From Rathayibacter sp. Leaf185 (GTDB lineage: Bacteria; Actinomycetota; Actinomycetes; Actinomycetales; Microbacteriaceae), in contig NZ_LMPP01000001.1 of NCBI RefSeq assembly GCF_001423885.1, positions 597,543 to 661,542 of the forward strand: a stretch of DNA of 64,000 nt. Direction: 5' to 3'. Both the position numbers and the translations under genes were made by a program. The notes beneath the pieces are model-generated. The model saw nothing but the letters and a program-made list of their open reading frames with translations, ran no database searches and was not told the origin of the DNA. This document shows, piece by piece, positions 34,927 to 44,647 of the stretch. Numbering within the stretch: the first letter of the stretch is position 1; every line of letters begins with the position of its first letter.

Positions 34927-36267
34927 CTAGGAGGTGTACCCGGCCTGGATCGACTCCAGGACCTGGTCGGTGCTCGAGCCGTCGACCCAGTCGACGATGC
35001 CCTTGAAGAAGCTGTCGGAGCCGACGGCCTTGGGCATCAGGTCGGACGCGTCGAAGCGGAACGTGGTGTCCTCGCTCTGCAGGATCGAGATCGAGCTGCG
35101 CAGCAGGTCGCTGCTCGCGTTCGCCGGGTCGAGGCCCGTGTTGGCCGAGATCACTCCGCCGAGCGTGACGCGGCTGTTGGCCCAGTCGGCGCTGGCCAGG
35201 TACTCCTGGACCTTCGCGGTGTCCTCGTCGTCGGCGAATGCGGCGACGAACTCGCCACCACCGGTGACGGCCTGGTCGTCATCGGCGTTGATGGGCGGGG
35301 TGAGGAACGCCCACACGTCGCCGTCCTCGGCGACCGTCGCGTCGGCTCCGGTGAGGAAGCCCTCGAAGAAGGACGCCTGGTGGGTCAGCGCGCAGGAGCC
35401 GTTCGCGATGTTCTGCGCGACGTCACCGAACGCGGTCGCGTTGATCGACGAGACGTCTCCGTAGCCGGCGTTGACCAGTGTCGGGTCGAGGAGGATCGAG
35501 CCGACGGAGTCGAAGGCCTGCTTGATCTTCGGGTCGGTGAACGGGGTGTCACCGGCGACCCAGGAGTCGTAGACGTCGGGGCCGGACTCGCGGAGGACGG
35601 CGTCCTCGATCCAGTCCGTTCCGGGCCAGCCCGAGGCGGCGTCGGAGGCGAAGCCCGCGCACCACGACGGCCCGCCGGACTTCTCGGCGATCGTCGTGCC
35701 GAGCGCCTCCATCTCGTCCCACGTCGTCGGGACCGAGACGCCCCACTCCGCGAACTTCGCCGGGGAGTACCAGACGTAGCCCTTGACGCTCGCCATCAGC
35801 GGCGCGCCGTACTGGGTGCCGTCGACCTGGCCGTACTTCTGCCAGTCCTCCGACCAGTTGTCCTGGACGTTCTTCAGGGCACCCTCGGGCAGCTCCTTCA
35901 CCTTGCCCGACGCCACCGTGTCGGCCAGCAGTCCGGGCTGCGGGAAGATCGCGAGGTCGGGGACGTCGCCGCCCTGGACCTTGATGCCGATCTGCTGCTC
36001 GAAGCCCTTGTCGCCGGTGTACTTGATGTCGATGCCGGACTCCTTCTCCCAGTCGGCCCAGGACTGCTCCAGGAGGGTGGCCTCGTCACCGTTGATGGTG
36101 CCGTAGATGTTGACCACGCCGTCGCCCGCGGCCGCGGTGCCGCCGTTGTCGCCGCCGGCGTTGGGGTCGTTGGGGTCGCTGCTGCTCGAGCAGCCCGCGA
36201 GAGCGATGCCTGCGGCCGCGAGAACAGCGATCGGCAGGGTGATTCGGCGGTGCAGGGATGACCGCAT
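34927..36267 (-). CDS. Alpha-glucoside-type ABC substrate-binding lipoprotein (orphan)
   Basis: A 446-residue family 1 binding protein with signal and lipobox LAGC (Cys26) and a Ser/Asp/Gly tether. The sequence style (VNIYGTINGDEATLLEQSW, GYVWYSPAKFAEWGV, PSWCAGFASDAASGWPGTDW) is that of AglE-like alpha-glucoside binding proteins. GAGGAGG lies before ATG 36267. Normally such genes are followed by two permeases and a glucosidase. Here the next thing downstream is a terminator and a convergent gene, so it is an orphan that must borrow permeases encoded elsewhere, or be a relic. A LacI-type palindrome lies about 110 bp upstream. Confidence 0.88.
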   Translation of the reverse strand: MRSSLHRRITLPIAVLAAAGIALAGCSSSSDPNDPNAGGDNGGTAAAGDGVVNIYGTINGDEATLLEQSWADWEKESGIDIKYTGDKGFEQQIGIKVQGGDVPDLAIFPQPGLLADTVASGKVKELPEGALKNVQDNWSEDWQKYGQVDGTQYGAPLMASVKGYVWYSPAKFAEWGVSVPTTWDEMEALGTTIAEKSGGPSWCAGFASDAASGWPGTDWIEDAVLRESGPDVYDSWVAGDTPFTDPKIKQAFDSVGSILLDPTLVNAGYGDVSSINATAFGDVAQNIANGSCALTHQASFFEGFLTGADATVAEDGDVWAFLTPPINADDDQAVTGGGEFVAAFADDEDTAKVQEYLASADWANSRVTLGGVISANTGLDPANASSDLLRSSISILQSEDTTFRFDASDLMPKAVGSDSFFKGIVDWVDGSSTDQVLESIQAGYTS

Positions 36268-36377
36268 GGTTCCTCCTCGTTGAGTGGTGATGTCGCCGGG
36301 GCTCTTCGGGCCGACTACCCGTGCGACCGGCGCCGGGTCGAGGCCGGACATCGTGTCCCCTGCAGGATACAGCCAGA

Positions 36378-36389
36378 GAGAGCGCTCTC
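36378..36389. promoter_or_regulatory. LacI-type operator upstream of the orphan binding protein
   Basis: Perfect 12-bp palindrome GAGAGCGCTCTC with a central CG, as in operators of LacI-family regulators of alpha-glucoside genes. It lies between the DUF222 gene stop and the start of the binding-protein gene. No LacI gene adjoins it. Confidence 0.68.
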
Positions 36390-36454
36390 ACGAGTCACGA
36401 TTCGGTCTCGGCGGCGAGTGACGGCGCGCGTCCTTCCTGACGCGCACGGGCGCG

Positions 36455-37789
36455 TCAGAACGGCGGGGGCGCGTCGGCGAACCGCGGAGGCGGCGCTGCG
36501 GGTGGTCGTCCGGGGAGTACGGGTGGACGGGTGGTGACGTGGCGGCCGGTGGGAGTGGTCCAGTCGGCAGTGCCGTCGGGGTGGAGGCGGTAGGTCCAGC
36601 GGTCGCCGTGGCGGACGTGATGGTGGGCGGTGCAGAGCGACGCGAGGTTGTGGAGGGCGGTCTCGCCGCCGTTGCGCCACTCGATCGTGTGGTCGGCCTC
36701 GCCTGTGGAGGCGGGCCGGGTGCAGCCGGGGAAGCGGCACGTCTGATCACGCAGCTGCAGCGCGAGGCGCATCTGCGACGGTGGCACGCGGAGGGTTCGG
36801 CCCACGGAGATGACGGCGCCGGTGTCCGGATCGGTGAGGACGCGGGTGAAGGAGGCCGCGACTCCGGCGAGTTCTCGGGCGACCGTGGCGGGGATCGCAC
36901 CGTAGCCGTCGAGGTCGGCGGAAGCGTCGTCGAGCCCGGCCGCGGTGCTCGCGGCCAGCGTGAGGCGCACTTCTGCGCGCACTCCGGGCACGAACGTCGG
37001 CGGAGTCGCCGACCCGTCGCTGAACGGGGTCGTTCCGGCGATGTCGCCGTCGCAGAGCAGATCGGCGAGGGCGTCGGCACGCAGCTGCGCGAGGGTCCGC
37101 TGGTCGCCCGCAGCAGCATCGCCGTCACCCTCGCGGAGGGCGCGGGCGATGCGGTCGAGGCGGTGGCACACACCGACCGCAGCAGCAGCCGGGAGGTGGG
37201 CCGACAGCGTCGCCATGCCGTCGATCTCCGGGGTGAGCCACACACCGCGGTCCGCGCGGGCGCGCTCGTGCCGCTGCGCGAGGGGCGTCGTGTGCAGCTC
37301 GTCTCGCAACCGGTCCACCGCTCGTCGCAGTTGCGTCGGCGTCGTCGACAGGGCGAGGTCGGCGGCGCGCTCGTCGAACTCGGCGAGCGACTCCTTCGGG
37401 AGCATCGCGGCGGCCGCGCAGATCACCTCGCCCGCCCGCCACCGGATCCGCGCCGCCGCGAGAGCCGTACGAGTCCGCGGCAGATCCTCGACCAGCAGAT
37501 GCGCTCGCTCGAGCTCGCGGGACAGCTCCCCCTCGGACACCCCCGATCCGGTCGCGAGCTCGGCGCGGAGGGAGCGCTCGACGAGATCGAGGGACTCGCG
37601 GTTAGACAGGCCGCCGCGCGCGAACGCGAGCGGAATCGCGAGCCCCTGCCGATAGACGGCGTAGAGCTTCTCTGCGGAGGCGAGGAGGTCGAGGCTCGCG
37701 TGGCGGGCGAGCCGGCCGACCTCGTCGGCGCCCTCGCGGATGTCGTCGAGTGGCGCCTCCGCGGGTCTGGTCTCTGCTCCTACTGCCAT
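36455..37789 (-). CDS. DUF222 and HNH endonuclease domain protein
   Basis: A 444-residue protein of the actinobacterial DUF222-HNH family. The N-terminal about 300 residues are the helical DUF222 module. The C-terminus has the HNH core CRFPGCTRPASTGEADHTIE with GGETALHNLASLC and the closing HHHVRH, including the two metal-site Cys. The last 30 residues are Pro rich. Such genes are multi-copy in these genomes and are sometimes counted as selfish elements. The true substrate is unknown. Confidence 0.9.
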   Translation of the reverse strand: MAVGAETRPAEAPLDDIREGADEVGRLARHASLDLLASAEKLYAVYRQGLAIPLAFARGGLSNRESLDLVERSLRAELATGSGVSEGELSRELERAHLLVEDLPRTRTALAAARIRWRAGEVICAAAAMLPKESLAEFDERAADLALSTTPTQLRRAVDRLRDELHTTPLAQRHERARADRGVWLTPEIDGMATLSAHLPAAAAVGVCHRLDRIARALREGDGDAAAGDQRTLAQLRADALADLLCDGDIAGTTPFSDGSATPPTFVPGVRAEVRLTLAASTAAGLDDASADLDGYGAIPATVARELAGVAASFTRVLTDPDTGAVISVGRTLRVPPSQMRLALQLRDQTCRFPGCTRPASTGEADHTIEWRNGGETALHNLASLCTAHHHVRHGDRWTYRLHPDGTADWTTPTGRHVTTRPPVLPGRPPAAPPPRFADAPPPF

Positions 37790-37867
37790 TCACCTATCGA
37801 AGCAAGGACCACCGACACCCGGGCCCCGATTGCGCCTGAACGGGACGACTCGCGCCGCGGTCGCGTC

Positions 37868-38848
<981 letters not shown>

Positions 38849-38978
38849 CTGCGTCTTCTCTCTTCGATGGCGGGAACACCTCCACTCTCGGCTCCGGCCG
38901 CGGAGTGAGGGAGTCTCTGCCGACAGGGTTAATGCTGGTGACCCTCTCGGCACTCGCGACCGTCGTAGGTTCGACGGC

Positions 38979-39863
38979 ATGGACACTCCGAACGAGATCC
39001 GCGAGTTCCTGATCTCCCGTCGCGCCGGGCTCACTCCGGAGCAGGCCGGCCTGCCCGACTTCGGCGGCCGTCGCCGCGTGGTCGGGCTGCGACGCGAAGA
39101 GGTCGCCCTGCTGGCCGGGATGAGCGTCGAGTACTACGTGCGGCTCGAGCGCGGCAACGCCTCCGGCGTCTCGGACACCGTCCTCGAGGGCGTCAGCCGC
39201 GCCCTGCAGCTCGACGATGCCGAGCGCTCGCACCTCTACGATCTCGTCCGGACCGCGAACGACGGCGCCCACCCGCTCCGCCGCCGCCGCACCAGCCGAC
39301 CGCAGAAGGTGCGCCCGATCGTGCAGCAGATCCTGGACGGGATGCGCGACGTCCCCGCGCTCGTGCAGAACGGCCGGCTCGATGTCCTCGCGACGAACAG
39401 GCTCGGAGCAGCGGTGTTCTCGCCGATGCTCGAGCAGCCGCATCGCCCGGCGAACTTCGGCCGCTTCGTCTTCGAGCACCCCCGCGCGCCCGGCTTCTAC
39501 CGCGACTGGGACGACACCGCGGCGCAGACCGTGGCCCTGCTCCGCGCCGAGGCCGGGCGCGCCCCCTACGACCGCCTCCTCACCGACCTGATCGGCGAGC
39601 TCTCCACCCGCAGCGAGCCCTTCCGCCGCCTGTGGGCGTCGCACGACGTCCGCGAGCACCTCACCGGAGTGAAGCGCCTCCGCCACCCGGTCGTCGGCGA
39701 CCTCGACCTCGGCTACGAGGGCATGGAGCTCACGAACGACCGCGGCCTGCTCCTGATCGCCTTCTCCGCGCCGATCGGCTCGGCGTCCGGAGAGGGCCTG
39801 CGGCTGCTCGGGAGCTGGTCCGCGTCCGCCGGCCTCGGCGCGCAGCAGACGGAGCTCAGCTGA
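38979..39863 (+). CDS. XRE-type regulator with MmyB-like ligand domain
   Basis: A 294-residue regulator: HTH at residues about 5-75 ([20 protein letters not shown]) and a C-terminal MmyB-like PAS-type domain that may bind a fatty acid or other ligand. No ribosome site. A TAGGTT box seven to twelve bases upstream of ATG 38979 fits a leaderless start. Most likely regulates the divergent aldo/keto reductase gene, a common pairing. Confidence 0.92.
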   Translation: MDTPNEIREFLISRRAGLTPEQAGLPDFGGRRRVVGLRREEVALLAGMSVEYYVRLERGNASGVSDTVLEGVSRALQLDDAERSHLYDLVRTANDGAHPLRRRRTSRPQKVRPIVQQILDGMRDVPALVQNGRLDVLATNRLGAAVFSPMLEQPHRPANFGRFVFEHPRAPGFYRDWDDTAAQTVALLRAEAGRAPYDRLLTDLIGELSTRSEPFRRLWASHDVREHLTGVKRLRHPVVGDLDLGYEGMELTNDRGLLLIAFSAPIGSASGEGLRLLGSWSASAGLGAQQTELS

Positions 39864-39925
39864 ACCGGCTGCAGAATGGGAGGCCCGCTGCTCCGGCAGC
39901 GCGCGGAGCGAGGAACGGAGACGCT

Positions 39926-40387
39926 GTGACGACCGAGCCGGGCGCGCGTGGACGCCGACATGCGGTCCGGGCGCTGCTCAGCTCGCTCCTCGCCGTCGTC
40001 CCGTTCTCGATCGGGACGCTGACCGACGTGGCGAACGGCACGGCTGCGACTCCGCTCGCCGCCGATCCCGGCTTCACGCTGCTCGCCCTCGGCGCACTGC
40101 TCGTCGTCGCCGCGCTCGCGAGCATCCCGGTCGGAGTCGTCACCTACCTCCTCGATCGCGTGGTCGACCGCGTCTGGCTGAGCCGCGGCGGCCGTCTCGC
40201 CGCGGGCACGGTCGCGAACGCCCTCGTCGGCGCGGGCGCGGGGCTGCTGCTGGGCGGGCTCGTGGCTCCGATGTGGCGGCCTCTCGATCGCGCGCTGGTG
40301 TTCACCGCGCCGTGGGCGATCGCCGCGGCGGCGCTGTTCGTGCTCGCGGCAGTGCTCGAGAGGCGCCGGGCCGCGTCCGCACGGTGA
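39926..40387 (+). CDS. Hypothetical membrane protein
   Basis: A 153-residue protein with four predicted hydrophobic segments (for example FTLLALGALLVVAALASIPV and LVGAGAGLLLGGLVAPMW). GTG 39926 is preferred, with GGAG five bases upstream. No family recognised. Follows the XRE regulator by 62 bp and converges on the LCP gene. Confidence 0.65.
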   Translation: MTTEPGARGRRHAVRALLSSLLAVVPFSIGTLTDVANGTAATPLAADPGFTLLALGALLVVAALASIPVGVVTYLLDRVVDRVWLSRGGRLAAGTVANALVGAGAGLLLGGLVAPMWRPLDRALVFTAPWAIAAAALFVLAAVLERRRAASAR

Positions 40388-40410
40388 GCGCGAGCTGCGA
40401 CCGGAGGTCG

Positions 40411-41637
40411 TCAGTCGTTGGGGACGGCGCACGTCTCCTCGGCGGCCGTCTGGCCGGGAGCGGTGAGCGCCTCGGCGGCGGGGGCGGCCGGCGCCTCCGT
40501 CGCGGGAGGCGCCTCCGTCTCGGGAGGCGCCTCCGTCTCGGGAGGCGCCTCCGTCTCGACCGGCGCCGCGGGCGCCTCGGTGGGCGTCGTCGCGAGGGTC
40601 ACGGGCTGGTCGGCGAGGACCCGCGTCATCAGTTCGGCACCGAGGACGGAGTCGGGGACGACCTTGCCGGGGTAGTCCGGGTCGTCGAGCGCCGGGTACT
40701 GCACGAACACCATCTGCGAGAGGTCGACGTCCTTCAGCGCGAGCGCGAGCGAGATCATCGTCGCCGGGCTCGTCATCGTGGTCGAGAGGTGCAGGTTCGA
40801 CGACGCCGCGTGCGCGAGACCGTAGAGGGCGGGGAAGTTCGACAGGGTGTCGGCCGAGCGGACGGTGCGCATCAGCGACGCGAGGTACTGCTGCTGCGAC
40901 GAGATCCGGCTCAGGTCGCTGCCGTCGCCGACTCCGTGACGGGTGCGGAGGAACGCGAGGGCGGTGGCGCCGGAGACGGTGGTCGTACCCGCGGGGAGGT
41001 CGAGGCCGGAGTCGGTGTCGAGGATCGGCCCGGCGAGGCAGATCGGCACTCCCCCGACCGCGTTGCTCATCTCGATGACGCCGTTGAACGAGACCCAGCC
41101 GGCGTAGGGGACGGAGAGGCCGGTGAACTGCTGCAGAGTGTCGTTCACGCAGGCCAGGCCGCCGTACTGGAACGTGGAGTTGAGCGGCACGCCGTCGTCC
41201 GCCTCCGTCACGGTGCCGGTCTCGGGATCGGTGCACTCGGGGCGGTCGAGGATCAGGTCGCGGGGGAAGCTGATGACGGTCGCGCTGCGGTGGTCGGCCG
41301 AGACGTGCAGCAGGATGTTCACGTCGTTGAGGGTCGCGTCGCGCTCCCCGAATTGATCGCCCTGGGTGGCATCGTTGTCGGTCCCGACGACGAGGACGTT
41401 GAAGCCGCCCTCGATCGCTCCGAGCTGCACCGCCTCGGGCTCGGCCGACGGCGCGACGCCGAGATCGACGGAGTTCTCGGTGACGTTGCGGCTGATGCTC
41501 GCCGACGCGATCGCGACGATCGACGTCCCGCTGACCGCGAGGACTCCGACGCAGGCAGCCACTGCGAGGAGCAGGGTGCGGGCTCCCGAGCGGGCCCGGA
41601 GGCGTCCGTGCCGGACACCGCGCTCGTTCGTCGTCAT
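40411..41637 (-). CDS. LytR-CpsA-Psr (LCP) family protein
   Basis: A 408-residue membrane-anchored protein with one N-terminal span (TLLLAVAACVGVLAVSGTSIVAI) and an extracellular LCP domain (about 75-330; GGFNVLVVGTDND, VISFPRDL, FLRTRHGVGDGSDLSRISSQ). LCP enzymes attach teichoic-acid-like or arabinogalactan-like polymers from a lipid carrier to peptidoglycan. The conserved Arg/Asp positions of the family are seen. The C-terminal 70 residues are a Pro/Glu/Thr/Ala linker with tandem PPETEA units and a final Cys near the end. Confidence 0.93.
   Translation of the reverse strand: MTTNERGVRHGRLRARSGARTLLLAVAACVGVLAVSGTSIVAIASASISRNVTENSVDLGVAPSAEPEAVQLGAIEGGFNVLVVGTDNDATQGDQFGERDATLNDVNILLHVSADHRSATVISFPRDLILDRPECTDPETGTVTEADDGVPLNSTFQYGGLACVNDTLQQFTGLSVPYAGWVSFNGVIEMSNAVGGVPICLAGPILDTDSGLDLPAGTTTVSGATALAFLRTRHGVGDGSDLSRISSQQQYLASLMRTVRSADTLSNFPALYGLAHAASSNLHLSTTMTSPATMISLALALKDVDLSQMVFVQYPALDDPDYPGKVVPDSVLGAELMTRVLADQPVTLATTPTEAPAAPVETEAPPETEAPPETEAPPATEAPAAPAAEALTAPGQTAAEETCAVPND
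40504..40557. repeat. Three 18-bp tandem repeats in the LCP tail
   Basis: The unit gggaggcgcctccgtctc is repeated three times without visible change and encodes PPETEA on the minus strand. In-frame, so copy number can vary without breaking the protein. Confidence 0.9.
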
Positions 41638-41749
41638 CGTTCGGCCTCCCCCGGCGTCGCGCGCCGTTCACCCCTCCCAGGGGCGTCGACGTCGTCGGCC
41701 AGTGTACGGAAGGGCACGTCCGGGTCGCCCAGCGCGATGGGCGGCCGGC

Positions 41750-42298
41750 TCAGCTCACGACGATGCGGGTGAAGGTGACGCTGTCGTCGGCGCTCGCGTT
41801 CGCGTAGGCGTAGGGCTGCGCGGTCGAGAACGCGACGTGCCGGCCGGCGGCCAGCGAGACGTCTCCGTCGCCGCGCTCGAGGAGGAGCACTCCAGCGGTG
41901 ACCAGGAGGATCTCGTGCCAGCCCTCCGGGTCGGGCTGGGCGTCGTAGCGGTCTCCCGGGCCGAGCGTCCAGGTCCAGAGCTGCGCCTCCGCTCGGGCCG
42001 GGACCGAGGACCGCATCACGGCGACGCTCTGCGAGTGCTCACCCCGCCAGGCGACCTCGTCGATGTCGGCGGGCGACGCTCCCGGCGCGGCGACGAGCGC
42101 GGTGAAGGTGGTGCCGAGCGCGAGAGCGAGGCGGTCGACTCCGGTCAGGCTGATGTTGGCCTCGCCCGCCTCGGCGGCGACGATCGTGCGACGGCTGATG
42201 CCGGAGCGCTCGGCCAGAGCCGACTGGCTCAACCCCGCGTGCTGCCGGGCGCTGCGCAGGTTGCTGCCGAGGTGCGCGAGGACGGCGGCGGGTGACAT
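41750..42298 (-). CDS. XRE regulator with cupin sensor domain
   Basis: A 182-residue regulator: HTH (SQSALAERSGISRRTIVAAE) at residues 20-70 and a C-terminal cupin barrel (GWHEILLVTAGVLLLERGDG). Such proteins control amino-acid or metabolite export and catabolism genes. The ATG at 42298 has no ribosome site. The start lies only eight bases from overlapping palindromes shared with the divergent EamA exporter gene, which indicates autoregulation and control of the exporter. Confidence 0.9.
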   Translation of the reverse strand: MSPAAVLAHLGSNLRSARQHAGLSQSALAERSGISRRTIVAAEAGEANISLTGVDRLALALGTTFTALVAAPGASPADIDEVAWRGEHSQSVAVMRSSVPARAEAQLWTWTLGPGDRYDAQPDPEGWHEILLVTAGVLLLERGDGDVSLAAGRHVAFSTAQPYAYANASADDSVTFTRIVVS

Positions 42299-42305
42299 GC
42301 GCACT

Positions 42306-42348
42306 ATTCTGCACTGTGCAGAATTCTGCACTCTAGAATGAGCAGAAT
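42306..42348. promoter_or_regulatory. Overlapping palindromic operators of the XRE-cupin/EamA pair
   Basis: Four GTGCAGAAT half-sites: inverted at 42306-42314, direct 42316-42324, inverted 42323-42331, and direct with one mismatch at 42340-42348. Halves one and two form a perfect 19-bp odd palindrome around T42315. Halves two and three form a perfect 16-bp palindrome (GTGCAGAATTCTGCAC, 42316-42331). The sites fill the whole gap between the two start codons. Confidence 0.85.
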
Positions 42349-43270
42349 GTTGCGCACATCGCGGATGCAGATCCGGTTCTCCCGGCCCGAATGGGCGCTG
42401 ATCGGCATCACCGCCGTCTGGGGCGGGACCTTCCTCGCAGTCCACATCGCGATGCAGCACAGCGGGCCGCTGTTCTTCGTGGGCGTGCGATTCGTCGCCG
42501 CGGGACTCATCAGCGCCGTGGTGTTCCACCGGTCTCTCCGCGGTATGAGGAGGATCGATCTGGGCGCCGGAGCCTCGATCGGAGCGATGATCTTCCTCGG
42601 CTACGGGCTCCAGACCTACGGCCTCCAGACGATCCCGAGCAGCACGTCGGCCTTCCTCACCGCGCTGTACGTGCCGCTGGTACCGCTGATGCAGTGGATC
42701 GTCTTCCGCAAGCGGCCGAGAGCACTGACCTTCGTGGGAGTCGCGCTCGCCTTCGCAGGGCTCCTGTTGATCGCCGGCCCTCAGACGGGGATGGGGCTCG
42801 GTGCCGGCGAGGTCGCGACGCTCATCAGCACCCTCCCGATCGCGGCCGAGATCATCCTGATCAGCGTCTTCGCCGGCCGCGTCGATCTCGGTCGGGTGAC
42901 GGTGGTGCAGCTGCTCGTCGCGGGGACGCTCTCGTTCGCGTTCATGCCCCTCACGGGCGAGTCGATCCCGGCGTTCTCGTGGGTCTGGCTCGTCGCGGCG
43001 CTCGCGCTCGGGGCGAGCAGCTGCCTGATCCAGCTCACGATGAACTGGGCGCAGCGCTCCGTCTCGCCCGCCCGCGCCACGATCATCTACGCGGCCGAGC
43101 CGGTGTGGGGCGGAGTCGTCGGACGGCTGGCCGGCGACCGCCTCCCTGCCTTCGCGATCCTCGGCGCCGCGCTGATCGTCGCCGGCACGATCGTCAGCGA
43201 GCTGACGCCACGTGCGAGGCGCACGAGGAACCACGCCGAGGGAACCAGTCGGTTTACTGTGGAGGCATGA
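42338..43270 (+). CDS. EamA/DMT-family exporter
   Basis: A protein of 310 residues if started at ATG 42338, with ten predicted spans and two EamA repeats (WALIGITAVWGGTFLAVHIA; AEPVWGGVVGRL in the second). These carry metabolites or amino acids out of the cell. Alternative starts are ATG 42347 and ATG 42365 (MQIRFSRPEW), the last closest to the conserved first span. None has a ribosome site. Under likely control of the divergent XRE-cupin regulator. If 42338 is right, part of the operator is inside the gene. Confidence 0.88.
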   Translation: MSRMLRTSRMQIRFSRPEWALIGITAVWGGTFLAVHIAMQHSGPLFFVGVRFVAAGLISAVVFHRSLRGMRRIDLGAGASIGAMIFLGYGLQTYGLQTIPSSTSAFLTALYVPLVPLMQWIVFRKRPRALTFVGVALAFAGLLLIAGPQTGMGLGAGEVATLISTLPIAAEIILISVFAGRVDLGRVTVVQLLVAGTLSFAFMPLTGESIPAFSWVWLVAALALGASSCLIQLTMNWAQRSVSPARATIIYAAEPVWGGVVGRLAGDRLPAFAILGAALIVAGTIVSELTPRARRTRNHAEGTSRFTVEA

Positions 43271-43830
43271 TGTCTCGATTCCTGCGCCTCGGGGCGACCG
43301 TCGCGGTCGCCGCCCTCCTCACCGCCTGCTCCTCCACCACCGGCAGCGGCTCCGACGCCGACGAGATCGACGCCGCCGCGGCCGCGGGCGTGCAGGTCAC
43401 CGGTGACGGCTACAGCTACTCCGTACCGGAGGGCTGGGACATCCCCGACACGGACCCCTCGACGATCGGCGCGGACACCCTCGCCGCCGACCTCACCGAC
43501 ACCGACGGATTCTCCGACAACGTCAACGTCGTCCTGAGCCCCTCCGGAGCAGTCACGCCCGACCAGGTCGAGACGGCCGGGAAGGACGAGCTCACCGGCG
43601 CCGGCGCCACCGACGTCGAGGTGCAGGACCGGGTGCAGGTCGCGGGCACGGAGTCGGCCCACCTGAGCGCGGCGCTCACCTCGCAGGGCGCGTCGTACAG
43701 CATCGAGCAGTACTACCTCACCCAGGACGACCAGACGTACGTCGTCACGTTCTCGTTCAGCCCGACCGTCGACGACGACGCCCGCGAGGACCTCTCGGAG
43801 TCGATCCTCGCGTCGTGGACCTGGGCCTGA
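43270..43830 (+). CDS. Small lipoprotein
   Basis: A 186-residue lipoprotein with lipobox LTAC (Cys20). The mature domain (GYSYSVPEGWDIPD, then a beta-rich body ending ESILASWTWA) resembles the PsbP/MOG1-like domain found in many actinobacterial lipoproteins. The second ATG of a pair (43270) is chosen because GGAGG at 43261-43265 is only one base from the first. It overlaps the stop of the EamA gene by one base. Confidence 0.83.
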   Translation: MSRFLRLGATVAVAALLTACSSTTGSGSDADEIDAAAAAGVQVTGDGYSYSVPEGWDIPDTDPSTIGADTLAADLTDTDGFSDNVNVVLSPSGAVTPDQVETAGKDELTGAGATDVEVQDRVQVAGTESAHLSAALTSQGASYSIEQYYLTQDDQTYVVTFSFSPTVDDDAREDLSESILASWTWA

Positions 43831-43888
43831 CCCGCAGAGCCGTCAGCCTGCGATGAAGCAGGCGTGATGGACGAGGTGGACCTCCCCC

Positions 43889-44515
43889 TCAGGGTGCGCG
43901 TCGACCGATCCGCAGCCTGCTCATCGCCCAGACGAGCGCGCCCGCGGCGACCACGGCGACCATCAGCCCGATGATGTGGAGCGCGAGTGACGCGATCCCG
44001 TTCTCGGGGAGCAGGAAGCCGTAGGGCACCCAGCCGTCGGTGGCTCCTCGAGTGAGGACGACGATCAGCCAGACGAGCGGGTAGACGAGGACGCTCCACA
44101 GCCGCCGCCACGCGAGCGGGCGCCTGTCGTCGACGAGAGCCCAGTCGAGCACGGCGATCACGGGGAGCACGACGTGGAGCGCGGCGCTGACCCACGGCGG
44201 TGCTGAACCGGTCCCCGGGACGAGGGTGTTGTAGATCACCGCGACGACGATCAGGTAGGTGGTCGCCGCTCCGCGGAGGGAGTTCAGCTACGACGGCGCT
44301 CGGCGCTGCGCCAGCGAGAGCCCTCCGGATGCGACGAGCAGGACGCTCACGAAGAGGCTCGTCTGATTCGTGAAGTAGCCGAAGTAGTCGAACGGATTCG
44401 CGTCTCCCGCCGCGACGCTCAGGCCGAAGGCGTACCCGATCATGGCGATCGCGCAGACGCCGACGGCGACACGCAGCAGCCCTCTCGCGGGAGGGATCGA
44501 CGCGGCTGGACTCAC
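43889..44515 (-). pseudogene. Pr6Pr-like membrane protein interrupted by an amber codon
   Basis: Reading from GTG 44515, the frame gives the N-terminal half of a Pr6Pr-type (FAR-17a/AIG1-like) six-span membrane protein (GYFTNQTSLFVSVLLVASGG). Then comes TAG at 44290-44288 (codon 76), then in the same frame LNSLRGAATTYLIVVAVIYN and the remaining spans to the stop at 43889. No frame change is needed. The sequence on both sides is intact and family-like, so this is a single recent nonsense change, a sequencing error, or a read-through site. Without the stop the protein would be 208 residues. Confidence 0.82.
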
Positions 44516-44566
44516 GCCGGTCAGCGTAGCGACGGGTCCTGTCCGACGGAGCGGAGACCAGGTCTC

Positions 44567-44624
44567 TTGACACGGTCTCCGGCGCTTCGTACTGTATCGA
44601 TACACAAATCCTGTACCGATACAG
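44567..44624 (+). promoter_or_regulatory. Promoter and two LacI-type operators of the GH43 locus
   Basis: A -35 TTGACA at 44567-44572, a 17-bp spacer and -10 TACTGT at 44590-44595. The perfect palindrome TGTATCGATACA (44593-44604) overlaps the -10. A second site CTGTACCGATACAG (44611-44624, one mismatch) is centred 19 bp downstream. The LacI repressor at the end of this locus (49662) is the natural candidate to bind them. Confidence 0.87.
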
Positions 44625-44647
44625 GAACGGCAGCACGAAGGAGTGCG

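Noticed and set aside
43889-44515. Two separate small membrane proteins instead of one broken gene
   Set aside because: Both halves lie in the same frame, joined only by one TAG, and together match one six-span family.
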